Shown: positions 6,261 through 12,983 of the stretch, in pieces
Layout: every line of letters starts with the position of its first letter
Numbering within the stretch: position 1 is the first letter of the stretch
Origin: Spartobacteria bacterium
GTDB lineage: Bacteria > Verrucomicrobiota > Verrucomicrobiia > Chthoniobacterales > Chthoniobacteraceae
Length of the DNA: 14,574 bases
Direction of reading: 5' to 3'
NCBI GenBank assembly: GCA_025355595.1
Contig: JANXZI010000406.1
Coordinates: forward strand, 1 to 14,574
Program-made: the position numbers and the translations under genes
The notes under the pieces: generated by a model
What the model saw: the letters and a program-made list of their open reading frames with translations, nothing else
Told to the model about the DNA's origin: nothing
Databases searched by the model: none

Positions 6261-7371
6261 AAGGAATGCTCACGAGCGCCTCAGCCACGCTGTCGGCGAG
6301 GAGCTTTCCGCGGCGCGTGAGGCGGACAACCCCTTCGTTGCACACGACGAGGCCGTGCTTTTCAAATTCCGCGATCTCACCGCTCCAGCGCGCGATTTCA
6401 TTCACAGGAATCCCCTCGGCCATGCGGATGCGGAACGCGGCGATTTCTCCAGCGCGCGTGTCCGCACCGAGCTGTTCGGTGAAACCCGTGACGGTTTCCC
6501 CGGCGAGCATCGCGCGCGTGTAGCCGGCGGTGTCGCGCACATTTTCCCAGCGTGAAAATCCGACGGTGCTGAATGCGCCCGGCCCGAAGCCGAGGTAGTC
6601 CGCACCGAGCCAGTATGCGCGGTTGTGCTGCGACTCGCGCCCGTCGCGCGCGTAGTTCGAGATCTCGTACTGCGCGAAGCCGCCCGCGGTGAGCGTGTCC
6701 ATCGTCTCCTCGAAAAGCTGCGCGTCGCGCTCCACATCCTGCCGGAAATCGCCGCCCGCGAGCTTCTGGAAATACGCGGTGTCCTCCTCGTAGGTGAGGC
6801 AGTAGCTCGAAATGTGATCCGGCTTCAGCGCGATCGTTTTTTCCAAAGTCGCGCGCCACTGCGACGGACGCTGGCTCGGCACGGCAAACATCAGATCGAG
6901 ATTGATCGCCGGGATGCCGCTCGCGCGCAGCACCTCATACGTGCGCTCCGCCTGTGCGGCGGAATGCACGCGCCCCAGCGTCCTCAGCAGTGCGTCGTCC
7001 CACGATTGCACGCCGAGGCTTACCCGCGTGACGCCCATGTCGCGGAGCAGTCGCGCCTTTTCCTCGCGCACCGTCGCGGGATTTGCCTCCACGGTCCACT
7101 CGCGCAGCGCGGTGAGATCGAGCCGCTCACGCAGGCCGCCGAGGAGATAATCAAGCTGTTCCGTGCGCAGCGAAGTCGGCGTGCCGCCGCCGAAATAGAT
7201 CGTCTCAGGACGCAGCTCATTTTTCCCCCCGGCCCGCTCCACCTCGCGCAGCAGCGCATCAAGGAACTCGCGATTCTTGTTCTTCCCGCCGACCTCGACG
7301 TAGAAGCTGCAATACGGGCACAGCTTCGGACAGAACGGGATGTGGAAATAGAGATGCCGAATGGCGGTCAT
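6256..7371 (-). CDS. hemW: HemW-like radical SAM protein (heme chaperone)
   Basis: This is a cytoplasmic radical SAM protein of the HemW type, once annotated as oxygen-independent coproporphyrinogen III oxidase; characterised members bind heme and act in heme delivery. The 371 residues start with HLYFHIPFCPKLCPYCSFY, carrying the 4Fe-4S motif C14-x3-C18-x2-C21. YFGGGTPTSL (59-68), EANPATV, LGVQSWDD and the C-terminal-half signature SQHNRAYWLGADYLGFGPGA (247-266) follow. True HemN (CPO) carries a CxxxCxxCxC cysteine pattern; here the residue after Ser22 is Phe, which favours HemW. Length is typical. The ATG at 7371 fits the conserved start. The TAG stop is supplied by the 6232-6260 repeat. No other heme gene is adjacent. 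Confidence 0.92.
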   Translation of the reverse strand: MTAIRHLYFHIPFCPKLCPYCSFYVEVGGKNKNREFLDALLREVERAGGKNELRPETIYFGGGTPTSLRTEQLDYLLGGLRERLDLTALREWTVEANPATVREEKARLLRDMGVTRVSLGVQSWDDALLRTLGRVHSAAQAERTYEVLRASGIPAINLDLMFAVPSQRPSQWRATLEKTIALKPDHISSYCLTYEEDTAYFQKLAGGDFRQDVERDAQLFEETMDTLTAGGFAQYEISNYARDGRESQHNRAYWLGADYLGFGPGAFSTVGFSRWENVRDTAGYTRAMLAGETVTGFTEQLGADTRAGEIAAFRIRMAEGIPVNEIARWSGEIAEFEKHGLVVCNEGVVRLTRRGKLLADSVAEALVSIPS

Positions 7372-7384
7372 GCGAACTCCCCCG

Positions 7385-7468
7385 CTTAATCTTACTCATA
7401 TTCCTAATCTTAATCCCGCCGGCGTGCCGCGTTCAGAGGAGTGAAATTAAGATTAAGATTAGGATTCG
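7385..7468. repeat. Fold-back repeat built of GATTAA/GATTAGG units
   Basis: In the 127-bp gap between hemW and the upstream minus-strand gene, TCCTAATCTTAATC (7402-7415) and GATTAAGATTAGGA (7451-7464) are perfect 14-bp inverted arms with a 35-nt loop. Both arms extend as further degenerate hexamer/heptamer units (7385-7401 and 7445-7450). The base composition is far more AT-rich than its surroundings. The construction resembles the element after jag (short-period units facing each other), although the unit sequence differs. Confidence 0.8.
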
Positions 7469-7498
7469 AAAAAGACGGCCGCCCTCCGAAACTCGCTG

Positions 7499-8170
7499 CT
7501 ACTGCTTGCCCGTCTCCGCGCCAATCCGCTTCGTCATGGATTGCTCCACCTTGCCGACGTATTCGCTGACGGTCGGATCGATTTCGCGGATTTTTTGGAA
7601 GAGCGCGCGGTTGTAGTTCACGAGCGCCTTGTGCGCCTCGGCCTCGTTCACCTCGCTGTCGGCCTTGCTCTTGAGATCCTTGATGTGTGCATCTTCGAGG
7701 GCCTTGGTCTTCGCTGTCTTGAATTTCGTCCCGTCGTCAAGCCCGGCGGGATCGGTGGAAGTCGGCCCGCCTTTTTTCACCGGCGTCTTGCCGGCCTTCG
7801 GCTTCACGCCGGCGGTCGTCGGCGGAGGCACCGGCGGCGGGATCGTTCCCGCCGGGCGCTTCGGCGTCACTTTTGCAGTGGCCTCCTCGGGCATCTCCGC
7901 AGGACCAGTCTTCGGCTTCGGCTTCACATTCTTCTTCGCTACAGGCGCGGGCGTCGGCGCAGGTACGGGCGTCGGTGTCGCGCGCGGGCCGAACATTCGC
8001 CTCAGCAGCGAGCGCGAATCGCCGGCCTTTTCCGTCCTGGGCTTTTCCGCCTTCTCCGCAGTGACAACGAGGGGCCGCGGCGGCACGCCCGTCGAGGGCG
8101 CATCGCTGCGCTGTGCGTGAAGTGGCAGAGCGAGCGAGGTGAGGAGCAGTGTGGCGAAAAGTTTGCGCAT
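7499..8170 (-). CDS. Secreted proline-rich protein with helical C-terminus, unknown function
   Basis: I do not recognise a named family. The ATG at 8170 is preferred over one five codons upstream (8185) because MRKLFATLLLTSLALPLHAQ is a well-formed signal peptide with cleavage after LHA. The mature protein (about 200 residues) has a Pro/Ala/Thr/Lys-rich low-complexity middle (TPTPVPAPTPAP, KPKPKTGP, TIPPPVPPPTT), which looks disordered. A predicted helical charged C-terminus begins near KTKALEDAHIKDLKSKAD and contains LVNYNRALFQKIREIDP. I recall related ALEDxxxxxLxxKAD/YNRALxxKxRxIDP tails in other verrucomicrobial secreted proteins. There is no Cys, so it is not a lipoprotein. It is divergent from alr across 64 bp. 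The TAG stop sits in a GTAGCAGC sequence. Confidence 0.75.
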   Translation of the reverse strand: MRKLFATLLLTSLALPLHAQRSDAPSTGVPPRPLVVTAEKAEKPRTEKAGDSRSLLRRMFGPRATPTPVPAPTPAPVAKKNVKPKPKTGPAEMPEEATAKVTPKRPAGTIPPPVPPPTTAGVKPKAGKTPVKKGGPTSTDPAGLDDGTKFKTAKTKALEDAHIKDLKSKADSEVNEAEAHKALVNYNRALFQKIREIDPTVSEYVGKVEQSMTKRIGAETGKQ

Positions 8171-8234
8171 GGGTTTGGTTGGCAATGAACCGGAAATAGT
8201 GTTCTACGTTTGGCGCTTGTCGAGTCTGTCTTCC

Positions 8235-9374
8235 ATGTCCGCCACGGATGAGGCCCCTGCGACGCTGCGGAGCTGGGTCGAGGTGGATCTTGCCGCGATC
8301 CGGCGCAACCTCGCCACGCTCTCCGTCATCGCCGGGCCCGCAGTCAAAATCATGGCGGTCGTGAAGGCGAACGCCTACGGCCACGGTGCGGTCGCCGTGG
8401 TGGATGCGCTCGCGGGAAAGGTCGCGATGTTTGGCGTCGCGAATCTGCGCGAGGCGGAGGAAATTTCTCCGCACGCGCGGCACACACCGATCGCATTGCT
8501 CAGCGGCACGCTGCCCGCCGAGCACGCCGCGATCGTCCGCCGGGGATTCATCCCGGTCGTGTCGAATTTCGATGAGGCCGCGCACTACGCCGCACACGCG
8601 GGCGGCACACGGGTGAAAGTCCATCTCGCCATGGACACGGGCATGGGCCGCCTCGGCGTGTGGCAGGATGATGCTGTGCAACTCGCGCGGAAACTCACGG
8701 CGCTGCCGGCCATCGAAATCACCGGCATCGCCTCGCACCTCCCGGTCGCGGATGAGGAGGCTACCTTCACCCGCGAGCAGCTCACGCGATTCCACACGCT
8801 CGTCGCGCAGCTCCGCGAACTCGGCCTGCGCGACGCACTCGTGCATGTGGAGAACAGCGCGGGACTGATCGCATTCCCGGATCTCGCCGGAGCGCTCGCA
8901 CGGCCCGGACTCGCGCTCTACGGCGAATCGCCGCTGCCGGAATTCCAGCCGCAGCTCGCGCCCGCGCTGACGTGGAAGACGCGCGTGGTGCTCGTGCGCG
9001 ATTTTGGAAAAGGTCGCGGTGTGAGCTACGGGCGCACTTTCATCACGCCCTCGCCGATGCGCGTCGCGACGCTCGCGACCGGGTACGCCGACGGCTACCC
9101 GCGGCAGGTCTCGGGAAAAAATGCCGCGGTGCTCATCGGCGGAAAGCGCTGCGCGATCCTCGGGCGTGTGACGATGGATCAGATCATGGCCGACGTGACC
9201 GGCGTGAATGCCGCGCCCGGCGATGAGGCCGTGCTCATCGGCGCGCAGGGCGGTGAGACGATTCCGGCACGCGAGGTTGCCTCGCTCGCGGGCACGATCG
9301 TGTGGGACATTTTCACCGGCATCGGCCCGCGCGTCGCGCGACTGCACCGGGATGGCGACGCTTCTGAGCTGTAA
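8235..9374 (+). CDS. alr: Alanine racemase
   Basis: This is a PLP enzyme that interconverts L- and D-alanine, supplying D-alanine for peptidoglycan. The 379-residue product has the standard motifs: AVVKANAYGHG with the Schiff-base Lys44, AMDTGMGRLG (132-141), VENSAG (205-210), ARPGLALYG (222-230), SYGRTF with catalytic Tyr265, GYADGYPR (283-290), GRVTMDQI (310-317) and a C-terminal WDIFTGIGPRVAR. The ATG at 8235 is used because homology to the family begins at RSWVEVDLAAIRRNL (residue 12); the frame is open to 8139 but that part overlaps the divergent signal-peptide gene. It is apparently monocistronic. Identification is secure. Confidence 0.96.
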   Translation: MSATDEAPATLRSWVEVDLAAIRRNLATLSVIAGPAVKIMAVVKANAYGHGAVAVVDALAGKVAMFGVANLREAEEISPHARHTPIALLSGTLPAEHAAIVRRGFIPVVSNFDEAAHYAAHAGGTRVKVHLAMDTGMGRLGVWQDDAVQLARKLTALPAIEITGIASHLPVADEEATFTREQLTRFHTLVAQLRELGLRDALVHVENSAGLIAFPDLAGALARPGLALYGESPLPEFQPQLAPALTWKTRVVLVRDFGKGRGVSYGRTFITPSPMRVATLATGYADGYPRQVSGKNAAVLIGGKRCAILGRVTMDQIMADVTGVNAAPGDEAVLIGAQGGETIPAREVASLAGTIVWDIFTGIGPRVARLHRDGDASEL

Positions 9375-9404
9375 CGACTCGATTTCGAGCCGGAATCAAA
9401 AATC

Positions 9405-9573
9405 AGGTCATGCTGAGCGGGGTTCTGTCGCGGGCGCAGGCGGCGGACGAAACGAAGTCGAAGCATGCCGTGTGAGGAAGTAGGTGTCCGGGCGTGAGCA
9501 TTCCATTCCACGGGATCCTTCACTCGCGCCGGCCCACCACTTTGCCAAGCCGACGCTGCGCTCAGGATGACCT
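9405..9573. repeat. MITE-like element with terminal inverted repeats AGGTCATSCTGAGCG
   Basis: The 276-bp gap after alr holds a 169-bp segment bounded by AGGTCATGCTGAGCG (9405-9419) and CGCTCAGGATGACCT (9559-9573), inverted repeats matching at 14 of 15 bases. A second inner pair is suggested by GAAGTCGAAGCATGCCGTG (about 9452-9470) and CCACGGGATCCTTCACTCG (about 9517-9535). I see no open frame with protein features inside. I recall the same TCATGCTGAGCG / GGATCCTTC / CTCAGGATGAC pattern as a common intergenic element in several phyla. The flanks were not checked for a convincing target duplication. Confidence 0.65.
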
Positions 9574-9650
9574 CGTGTTGGGCAAGAATTCCGATGCAGG
9601 CCACCTTGTTCTTCCAAAATGACGGAACCCGCGTAGGTATTCCAAGGCCG

Positions 9651-10013
9651 ATGTACCAGATCATCTTCAACGAAATGAGCGCCGCGGAAATGGCCGCACT
9701 GCCGAAGGAACTTCAGCTCGATCTGCTCACGGAGTTTTCGGGACTGCCGGAAAATCTCGACGATCTCGACCCGGAAAAATTCGGCCGGCTCGAACGCAAC
9801 GGCAAGACGCTGCACCGCTACCGTGCGCGCGAACACCGCATCTATTTCGAGCGCCGGCCCGAGGGCATCACCGTCCATCGCGTGCTGCACAAGAACACAC
9901 TCCAGGATTTTCTTTTCCGCTCAAAGCTCTCCTCCGCCGAGGACGAGCAGCTCAGCGCGAAGGACGGCTTCTGGAAGCTCATCGAGGCCGGCGCGAAGGC
10001 CGGCAAGAAGTGA
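9651..10013 (+). CDS. RelE/ParE-like protein, no antitoxin neighbour
   Basis: This 120-residue cytoplasmic protein resembles RelE-type toxin folds. It starts MYQIIFNEMSAAEMAALPKE, a beta strand then helix, and its core TLHRYRAREHRIYFERRPEGITVHRVLHKNTLQDF (53-87) matches the RelE pattern of strands carrying basic residues (R57, R59, R63). A helical tail of about 33 residues (SKLSSAEDEQLSAKDGFWKLIEAG) extends beyond the usual RelE length of about 85-95. The ATG at 9651 is preferred; the frame is open back to 9567, but that part covers the MITE-like element. RelE toxins cut mRNA on the ribosome, but no antitoxin gene flanks it. The next gene overlaps its stop by one base and encodes a membrane protein. 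I recall close relatives in Verrucomicrobia, so it may be a fixed lineage gene and not a mobile toxin-antitoxin module. Confidence 0.72.
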   Translation: MYQIIFNEMSAAEMAALPKELQLDLLTEFSGLPENLDDLDPEKFGRLERNGKTLHRYRAREHRIYFERRPEGITVHRVLHKNTLQDFLFRSKLSSAEDEQLSAKDGFWKLIEAGAKAGKK

Positions 10014-10288
10014 TGAATGCGAAGCTCTGGATCTGCGTGATCTTCGGCGTGTTCGTCGCGCACATCTGCGTGCTGGTGATCGTGGATCAGATCCGCAAGC
10101 CCCACACGCCGCCGCCGAAAATGGTCGAGCCAAACTTCAGCACAAGCACGACGACATTCAGCGCGCCCGACGGAAAGGTGCTGAAGATGGAGCAAGAGTT
10201 CACCGTCGAGACGCAATTCGTGCCGCCAGAGGTGCTCGCAAAACTCCCGCCGCCGCCGGCCGGTGCCGTGCCCGCCCCGGCGAACTGA
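10013..10288 (+). CDS. Small single-pass membrane protein, unknown function
   Basis: This 91-residue protein has one strong N-terminal membrane segment (LWICVIFGVFVAHICVLVIV, residues 5-24), followed by DQIRKPHTPPPK and a periplasmic-looking hydrophilic part (TSTTTFSAPDGKVLKMEQEFTV). It ends Pro/Ala-rich (LPPPPAGAVPAPAN). The ATG at 10013 overlaps the TGA of the RelE-like gene (TGATG), which argues for translational coupling; a GTG immediately before it (10010) is less likely. The aminotransferase starts 9 nt after its stop, so the three genes are probably one transcript. I do not recognise a named domain. A helper or tether role for the RelE-like protein is only an inference from the coupling. 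Confidence 0.72.
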   Translation: MNAKLWICVIFGVFVAHICVLVIVDQIRKPHTPPPKMVEPNFSTSTTTFSAPDGKVLKMEQEFTVETQFVPPEVLAKLPPPPAGAVPAPAN

Positions 10289-10297
10289 ACGCACGAC

Positions 10298-11440
10298 ATG
10301 CCGAATCTTTTCGCCGACGAGTCCGAGCGGCAGAGGCTTTTTCCCGTCTGTAAATCGAAGATTTTCCTCGGGCACGCCGCCGTCACCGCGCTGCCTGCGT
10401 GCGTGGCGGATGCGATGTGCGCGCACCTCCGCCAGTCGTGCGAGACACCGCAGGAATTTGGCGACGTGTTGCGCGACATCAAAAATGCGCGGCGGCTCTG
10501 CGCGGAATTCATCGGCGCGGACGCGGATGAGATCGCGCTGCTCGGCCCGACCTCGCTTGGCCTGAGCCTTTTCGCAAACGGCATCCCGTGGCAGCCGGGC
10601 GACGAGGTGATCTGCTACGGCGGCGACTACCCGGCGAATGTGTACCCGTGGATCGATCTGCGACGGCGCGGGGTGAACGTGAAGCTCCTCCAGCCCGCGG
10701 CGCCCGGCGAGATCACGCCCGAGCTAGTCGCCGCCGCGCTCACGCCGAAGACAAAGCTCGTCGCACTCGCGAGCTGCCATTTTTTCTCCGGCTACCGCAT
10801 TGATGTGGATGCCATCGGCCGCCTGCTGCACTCGCGCGGCGTGCTTTTTTCCCTCGATGCCATCCAGACGCTCGGCGCGTTTCCGCTGAGCGTCGAGCAT
10901 GTGGATTTCCTGAGCGCCGACGCGCACAAATGGATGCTCGGCCCGGTCGCCATCGGCATCGTGTACGTGAAGCGCAAGCATTTCGACCTCTGCCGCCCGA
11001 CGCTGCTCGGCGCGTGGAATGTGCATTCGCCAAATTTCCAGGCGCAGGACGAGGTGCGCTTCGTGCCCACCGCGCAGCGCTACGAGCCAGGCGTGCTAAA
11101 CATCGCCGGCATCTACGGGATGCAGGCGGCCATCGGGATGTTTCTGCGCCACGGCACGGCGACGATCGCGGCGCGGATCCTCGAACTCACCGCGCATCTC
11201 GCCGAGGGACTCGGCGCGCGCGGCTACGAGCTCCACAGCCCGACCGCCGGCGTGAGCGCGAGCGGCATCACGACATTCCGCCATGAAAAGCGGAGCATGA
11301 CGGAGTTGCACGCGAAGCTCGAACAGGCGGGCATCGTGTCCTCACTCCGCTATGATCGCGAAGGCCGCGACTACCTGCGCTTCAGCCCGCACTTTTACAA
11401 CACGGAGGCGGAACTCGACACCGCGCTCGCGCTGCTGTGA
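10298..11440 (+). CDS. Class V aminotransferase-fold PLP enzyme
   Basis: This is a 380-residue fold-type I PLP enzyme of the class V aminotransferase/cysteine desulfurase superfamily. Visible motifs are LGPTSLGLSL (82-91, phosphate contact), GGDYPANVYPW (108-118), the D-A-I-Q motif at 187-190 (Asp187 would hold the pyridine nitrogen), SADAHKWMLGP with the Schiff-base Lys211, and RYEPGVLNIAGIYG (261-274). The C-terminal domain ends RYDREGRDYLRFSPHFYNTEAEL. The active-site Cys loop of true cysteine desulfurases is not evident. Desulfurase, isopenicillin-N epimerase-like or another aminotransferase activity cannot be told apart from sequence alone. It is the last gene of the 9651-11440 run. Confidence 0.85.
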   Translation: MPNLFADESERQRLFPVCKSKIFLGHAAVTALPACVADAMCAHLRQSCETPQEFGDVLRDIKNARRLCAEFIGADADEIALLGPTSLGLSLFANGIPWQPGDEVICYGGDYPANVYPWIDLRRRGVNVKLLQPAAPGEITPELVAAALTPKTKLVALASCHFFSGYRIDVDAIGRLLHSRGVLFSLDAIQTLGAFPLSVEHVDFLSADAHKWMLGPVAIGIVYVKRKHFDLCRPTLLGAWNVHSPNFQAQDEVRFVPTAQRYEPGVLNIAGIYGMQAAIGMFLRHGTATIAARILELTAHLAEGLGARGYELHSPTAGVSASGITTFRHEKRSMTELHAKLEQAGIVSSLRYDREGRDYLRFSPHFYNTEAELDTALALL

Positions 11441-11443
11441 TAA

Positions 11444-11518
11444 CATCTTTCGGAAATAATCTGACAAAGAGACGCGTAGCGCCACCGTGGCCGTCTGTCC
11501 GATCATTTTCGAAAGATG
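11444..11518. repeat. Long nested palindrome after the aminotransferase gene
   Basis: Starting 4 nt after the aminotransferase stop, CATCTTTCGGAAATAATC (11444-11461) pairs with GATCATTTTCGAAAGATG (11501-11518) with few mismatches. Inside, GACA/TGTC and GACG/CGTC continue the stem, and the tip is a GCCAC-C-GTGGC palindrome (11481-11491). It could stop or protect the 3' end of the plus-strand transcript; no T-tract follows. Confidence 0.7.
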
Positions 11519-11542
11519 GTAAGAGGGAGCGCGCGGGGGCAA

Positions 11543-11573
11543 TGTAGGCGAGATTTTCAATCTCGCGCGGGCG
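11543..11573 (+). repeat. GTAGGCG hairpin repeat, copy A
   Basis: The plus strand reads TGTAGGCGAGATT, TTC, AATCTCGCGCGGGCG. The 8-bp stem GCGAGATT/AATCTCGC with a 3-nt loop lies at 11548-11566. It is the same element as the reverse-oriented copy at 11653-11684, from which it differs by two compensatory base-pair changes in the stem. It lies between convergent genes. Confidence 0.75.
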
Positions 11574-11652
11574 AGCGCAGCCAGGTGGTGGGAACGGCGT
11601 GCGGATTTCCGGGAAGTTATTGCTCCGCACCATCCCGCCGCCTTCGCCCAAC

Positions 11653-11684
11653 CTCCGCGCGGGGTTGGAAAACCCCGCCTACTT
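11653..11684 (-). repeat. GTAGGCG hairpin repeat, copy B (supplies lepB stop)
   Basis: The minus strand reads AAAGTAGGCGGGGTT, TTCC, AACCCCGCGCGGAGG. The 8-bp stem is GCGGGGTT/AACCCCGC. The TAG in AAGTAGGCG is the lepB stop codon, so the hairpin begins just after the coding region and could act as its 3' structure or as a shared terminator for the two convergent genes. Confidence 0.78.
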
Positions 11685-12854
11685 TATGAGGCCGAAGTGC
11701 GACTCGCGGTCGCGCAGGAACGGCCAGTAAACGAAGAAGCCCGGGCCCATGAGATTTTTCTCTGGGACGGTGCCCCATGCGCGGCTGTCGGAGCTGTTGT
11801 AGCTGTTATCGCCGAGCGCGAAGTAATTCCGCTCCGGGATGCGGAACGTCGCGTCTGGCGAATGCAAACCATACGCATCGAAGCTGCGCCCGATGGTGTT
11901 CGAGTAGCCGTGATACACGTCCCCGTCGCGGATATTTTCGCCGTGACCCGTCATCACGCGGGCGAAGCCCGGCTCCTCCGCGCGGTGGCCGTTGTGGAAA
12001 AGTTCCGGCGCCGCGATGCGCAGCTCATCACCCGGAAGTCCGCCGAGACGCTTGATGTAAAACTGCGAGGGCTTCATCGGCGGCGGGCCGGAGATGCCGT
12101 AGTTCGGAATGTCAATGTGCTGCGTGAGGAACACGAACACCTCGCCGCGCGAAGGCTTGCGGAAGTGGTAGCTGAACTTGTCCACAAAGACATGGTCGCC
12201 CGTGTCAATGTAGCCGCGCGCGATGGGATCGCCCTTTTTGTAGGAACGCCCCGGCTGGATGCCGAACGTGTCGCTCACGGGCCGCACGCTTTCGTCAACC
12301 CAGTAGGTGTTCCCCGCGCTCGTCTTCACCTGCGTATAGGTGAAAAATTTCCGCCAGCCCCCGCGCTTTTCCTCGCTCACATCGGTTACGGTCTCGTCCG
12401 TCTCGGCGACGACGTTGTACCAGGATCGGCCATACGCAGCCGTCTGGTACGCGCGGATCAAAAAGTTCGGCGGCTCCTCGGTCGTGGCCCTGCCGGTGAT
12501 GCCCTTGAGCGTCGGAGACATCGAGGACGTGGGAATCGTGAACGGCTGGAGAAAATACGTGCGGATGCCGAGCGCGACGATGATCGCCACGAGGACGACC
12601 TCTACATTTTCCGCAATGCCCGCATTCGGCCCGAGCGGGCAATGCTGGCCGCAGAGCTTGTCGAGCGACTTCTCGCTGATTTCCGCGGCAACCCTGTCGC
12701 GGCTCTTCACGGCATCGGTGAGCCGCTCGATTTCGCCCTCGAAAGTTGAGATCACTTCCGGCGTCCAGCGGTCGCGATTGTAGGACAGGCGCTTCTCCGC
12801 CTCCTTGATGTAAAGGCGGCCCTGCTTGAGATATTTCGGCGTGAGGAAAAACAT
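11679..12854 (-). CDS. lepB: Signal peptidase I
   Basis: This is a membrane-bound Ser/Lys protease (S26) that removes signal peptides from exported proteins. The product is 391 residues from the ATG at 12854, which gives a start MFFLTPKYLKQGR. The frame is open to an ATG at 12905, but those 17 residues look non-conserved. A helical, charged N-terminal region (10-65) precedes a membrane segment (VEVVLVAIIVALGIRTYFL, about 84-102). Next come QPFTIPTSSMSPTL with catalytic Ser111, FYIKRLGGLPGDEL with general-base Lys268, and the C-terminal box NYFALGDNSYNSSDSRAWG. The roughly 130 residues between the serine and DHVFVDKF boxes are longer than in compact enzymes; long LepB forms are usual in Verrucomicrobia as I recall. 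The TAG stop comes from a repeat. Confidence 0.94.
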   Translation of the reverse strand: MFFLTPKYLKQGRLYIKEAEKRLSYNRDRWTPEVISTFEGEIERLTDAVKSRDRVAAEISEKSLDKLCGQHCPLGPNAGIAENVEVVLVAIIVALGIRTYFLQPFTIPTSSMSPTLKGITGRATTEEPPNFLIRAYQTAAYGRSWYNVVAETDETVTDVSEEKRGGWRKFFTYTQVKTSAGNTYWVDESVRPVSDTFGIQPGRSYKKGDPIARGYIDTGDHVFVDKFSYHFRKPSRGEVFVFLTQHIDIPNYGISGPPPMKPSQFYIKRLGGLPGDELRIAAPELFHNGHRAEEPGFARVMTGHGENIRDGDVYHGYSNTIGRSFDAYGLHSPDATFRIPERNYFALGDNSYNSSDSRAWGTVPEKNLMGPGFFVYWPFLRDRESHFGLIK

Positions 12855-12911
12855 GCGGGGCGCTTCGATAGGCGGCGCGCGGCGCGCTGGCAAGCATCGC
12901 GGCAAGACTCC

Positions 12912-12940
12912 AAAGTAGCCGCCGACGTGAGGAGGCGGGC
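12912..12940. repeat. Dispersed GTAGCCGCC repeat, copy 2
   Basis: The plus strand reads AAAGTAGCCGCCGACG, TGAGGA, GGCGGGC, 58 bp upstream of the lepB start. With copy 3 (12984-13013, opposite orientation) it forms an inverted pair about 45 bp apart that fills much of the gap between lepB and the next minus-strand frame. No gene ends at this copy in the window. Confidence 0.8.
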
Positions 12941-12983
12941 CGATTTTGTTTTCACGCTCCGCGATCCGCTTCCGCGTTTCAAA

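Noticed and set aside
8171..8234. Divergent promoters between the secreted Pro-rich gene and alr
   Set aside because: Only weak hexamer matches (for example TTGGCA, or TCGACA with CACTAT on the minus strand) were found, too poor to list.
9567..9650. Upstream extension of the RelE-like gene
   Set aside because: The extra 28 codons overlap the MITE-like element and lack family-like sequence; the ATG at 9651 fits the RelE strand-helix start.
9651..10288. Classical RelE toxin-antitoxin operon
   Set aside because: The partner gene encodes a membrane segment and not a DNA-binding antitoxin, and no short antitoxin frame precedes the RelE-like gene.
11697..12749. Plus-strand frame of about 350 codons opposite lepB
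   Set aside because: LepB carries all catalytic boxes on the minus strand; the plus frame has typical antisense composition.
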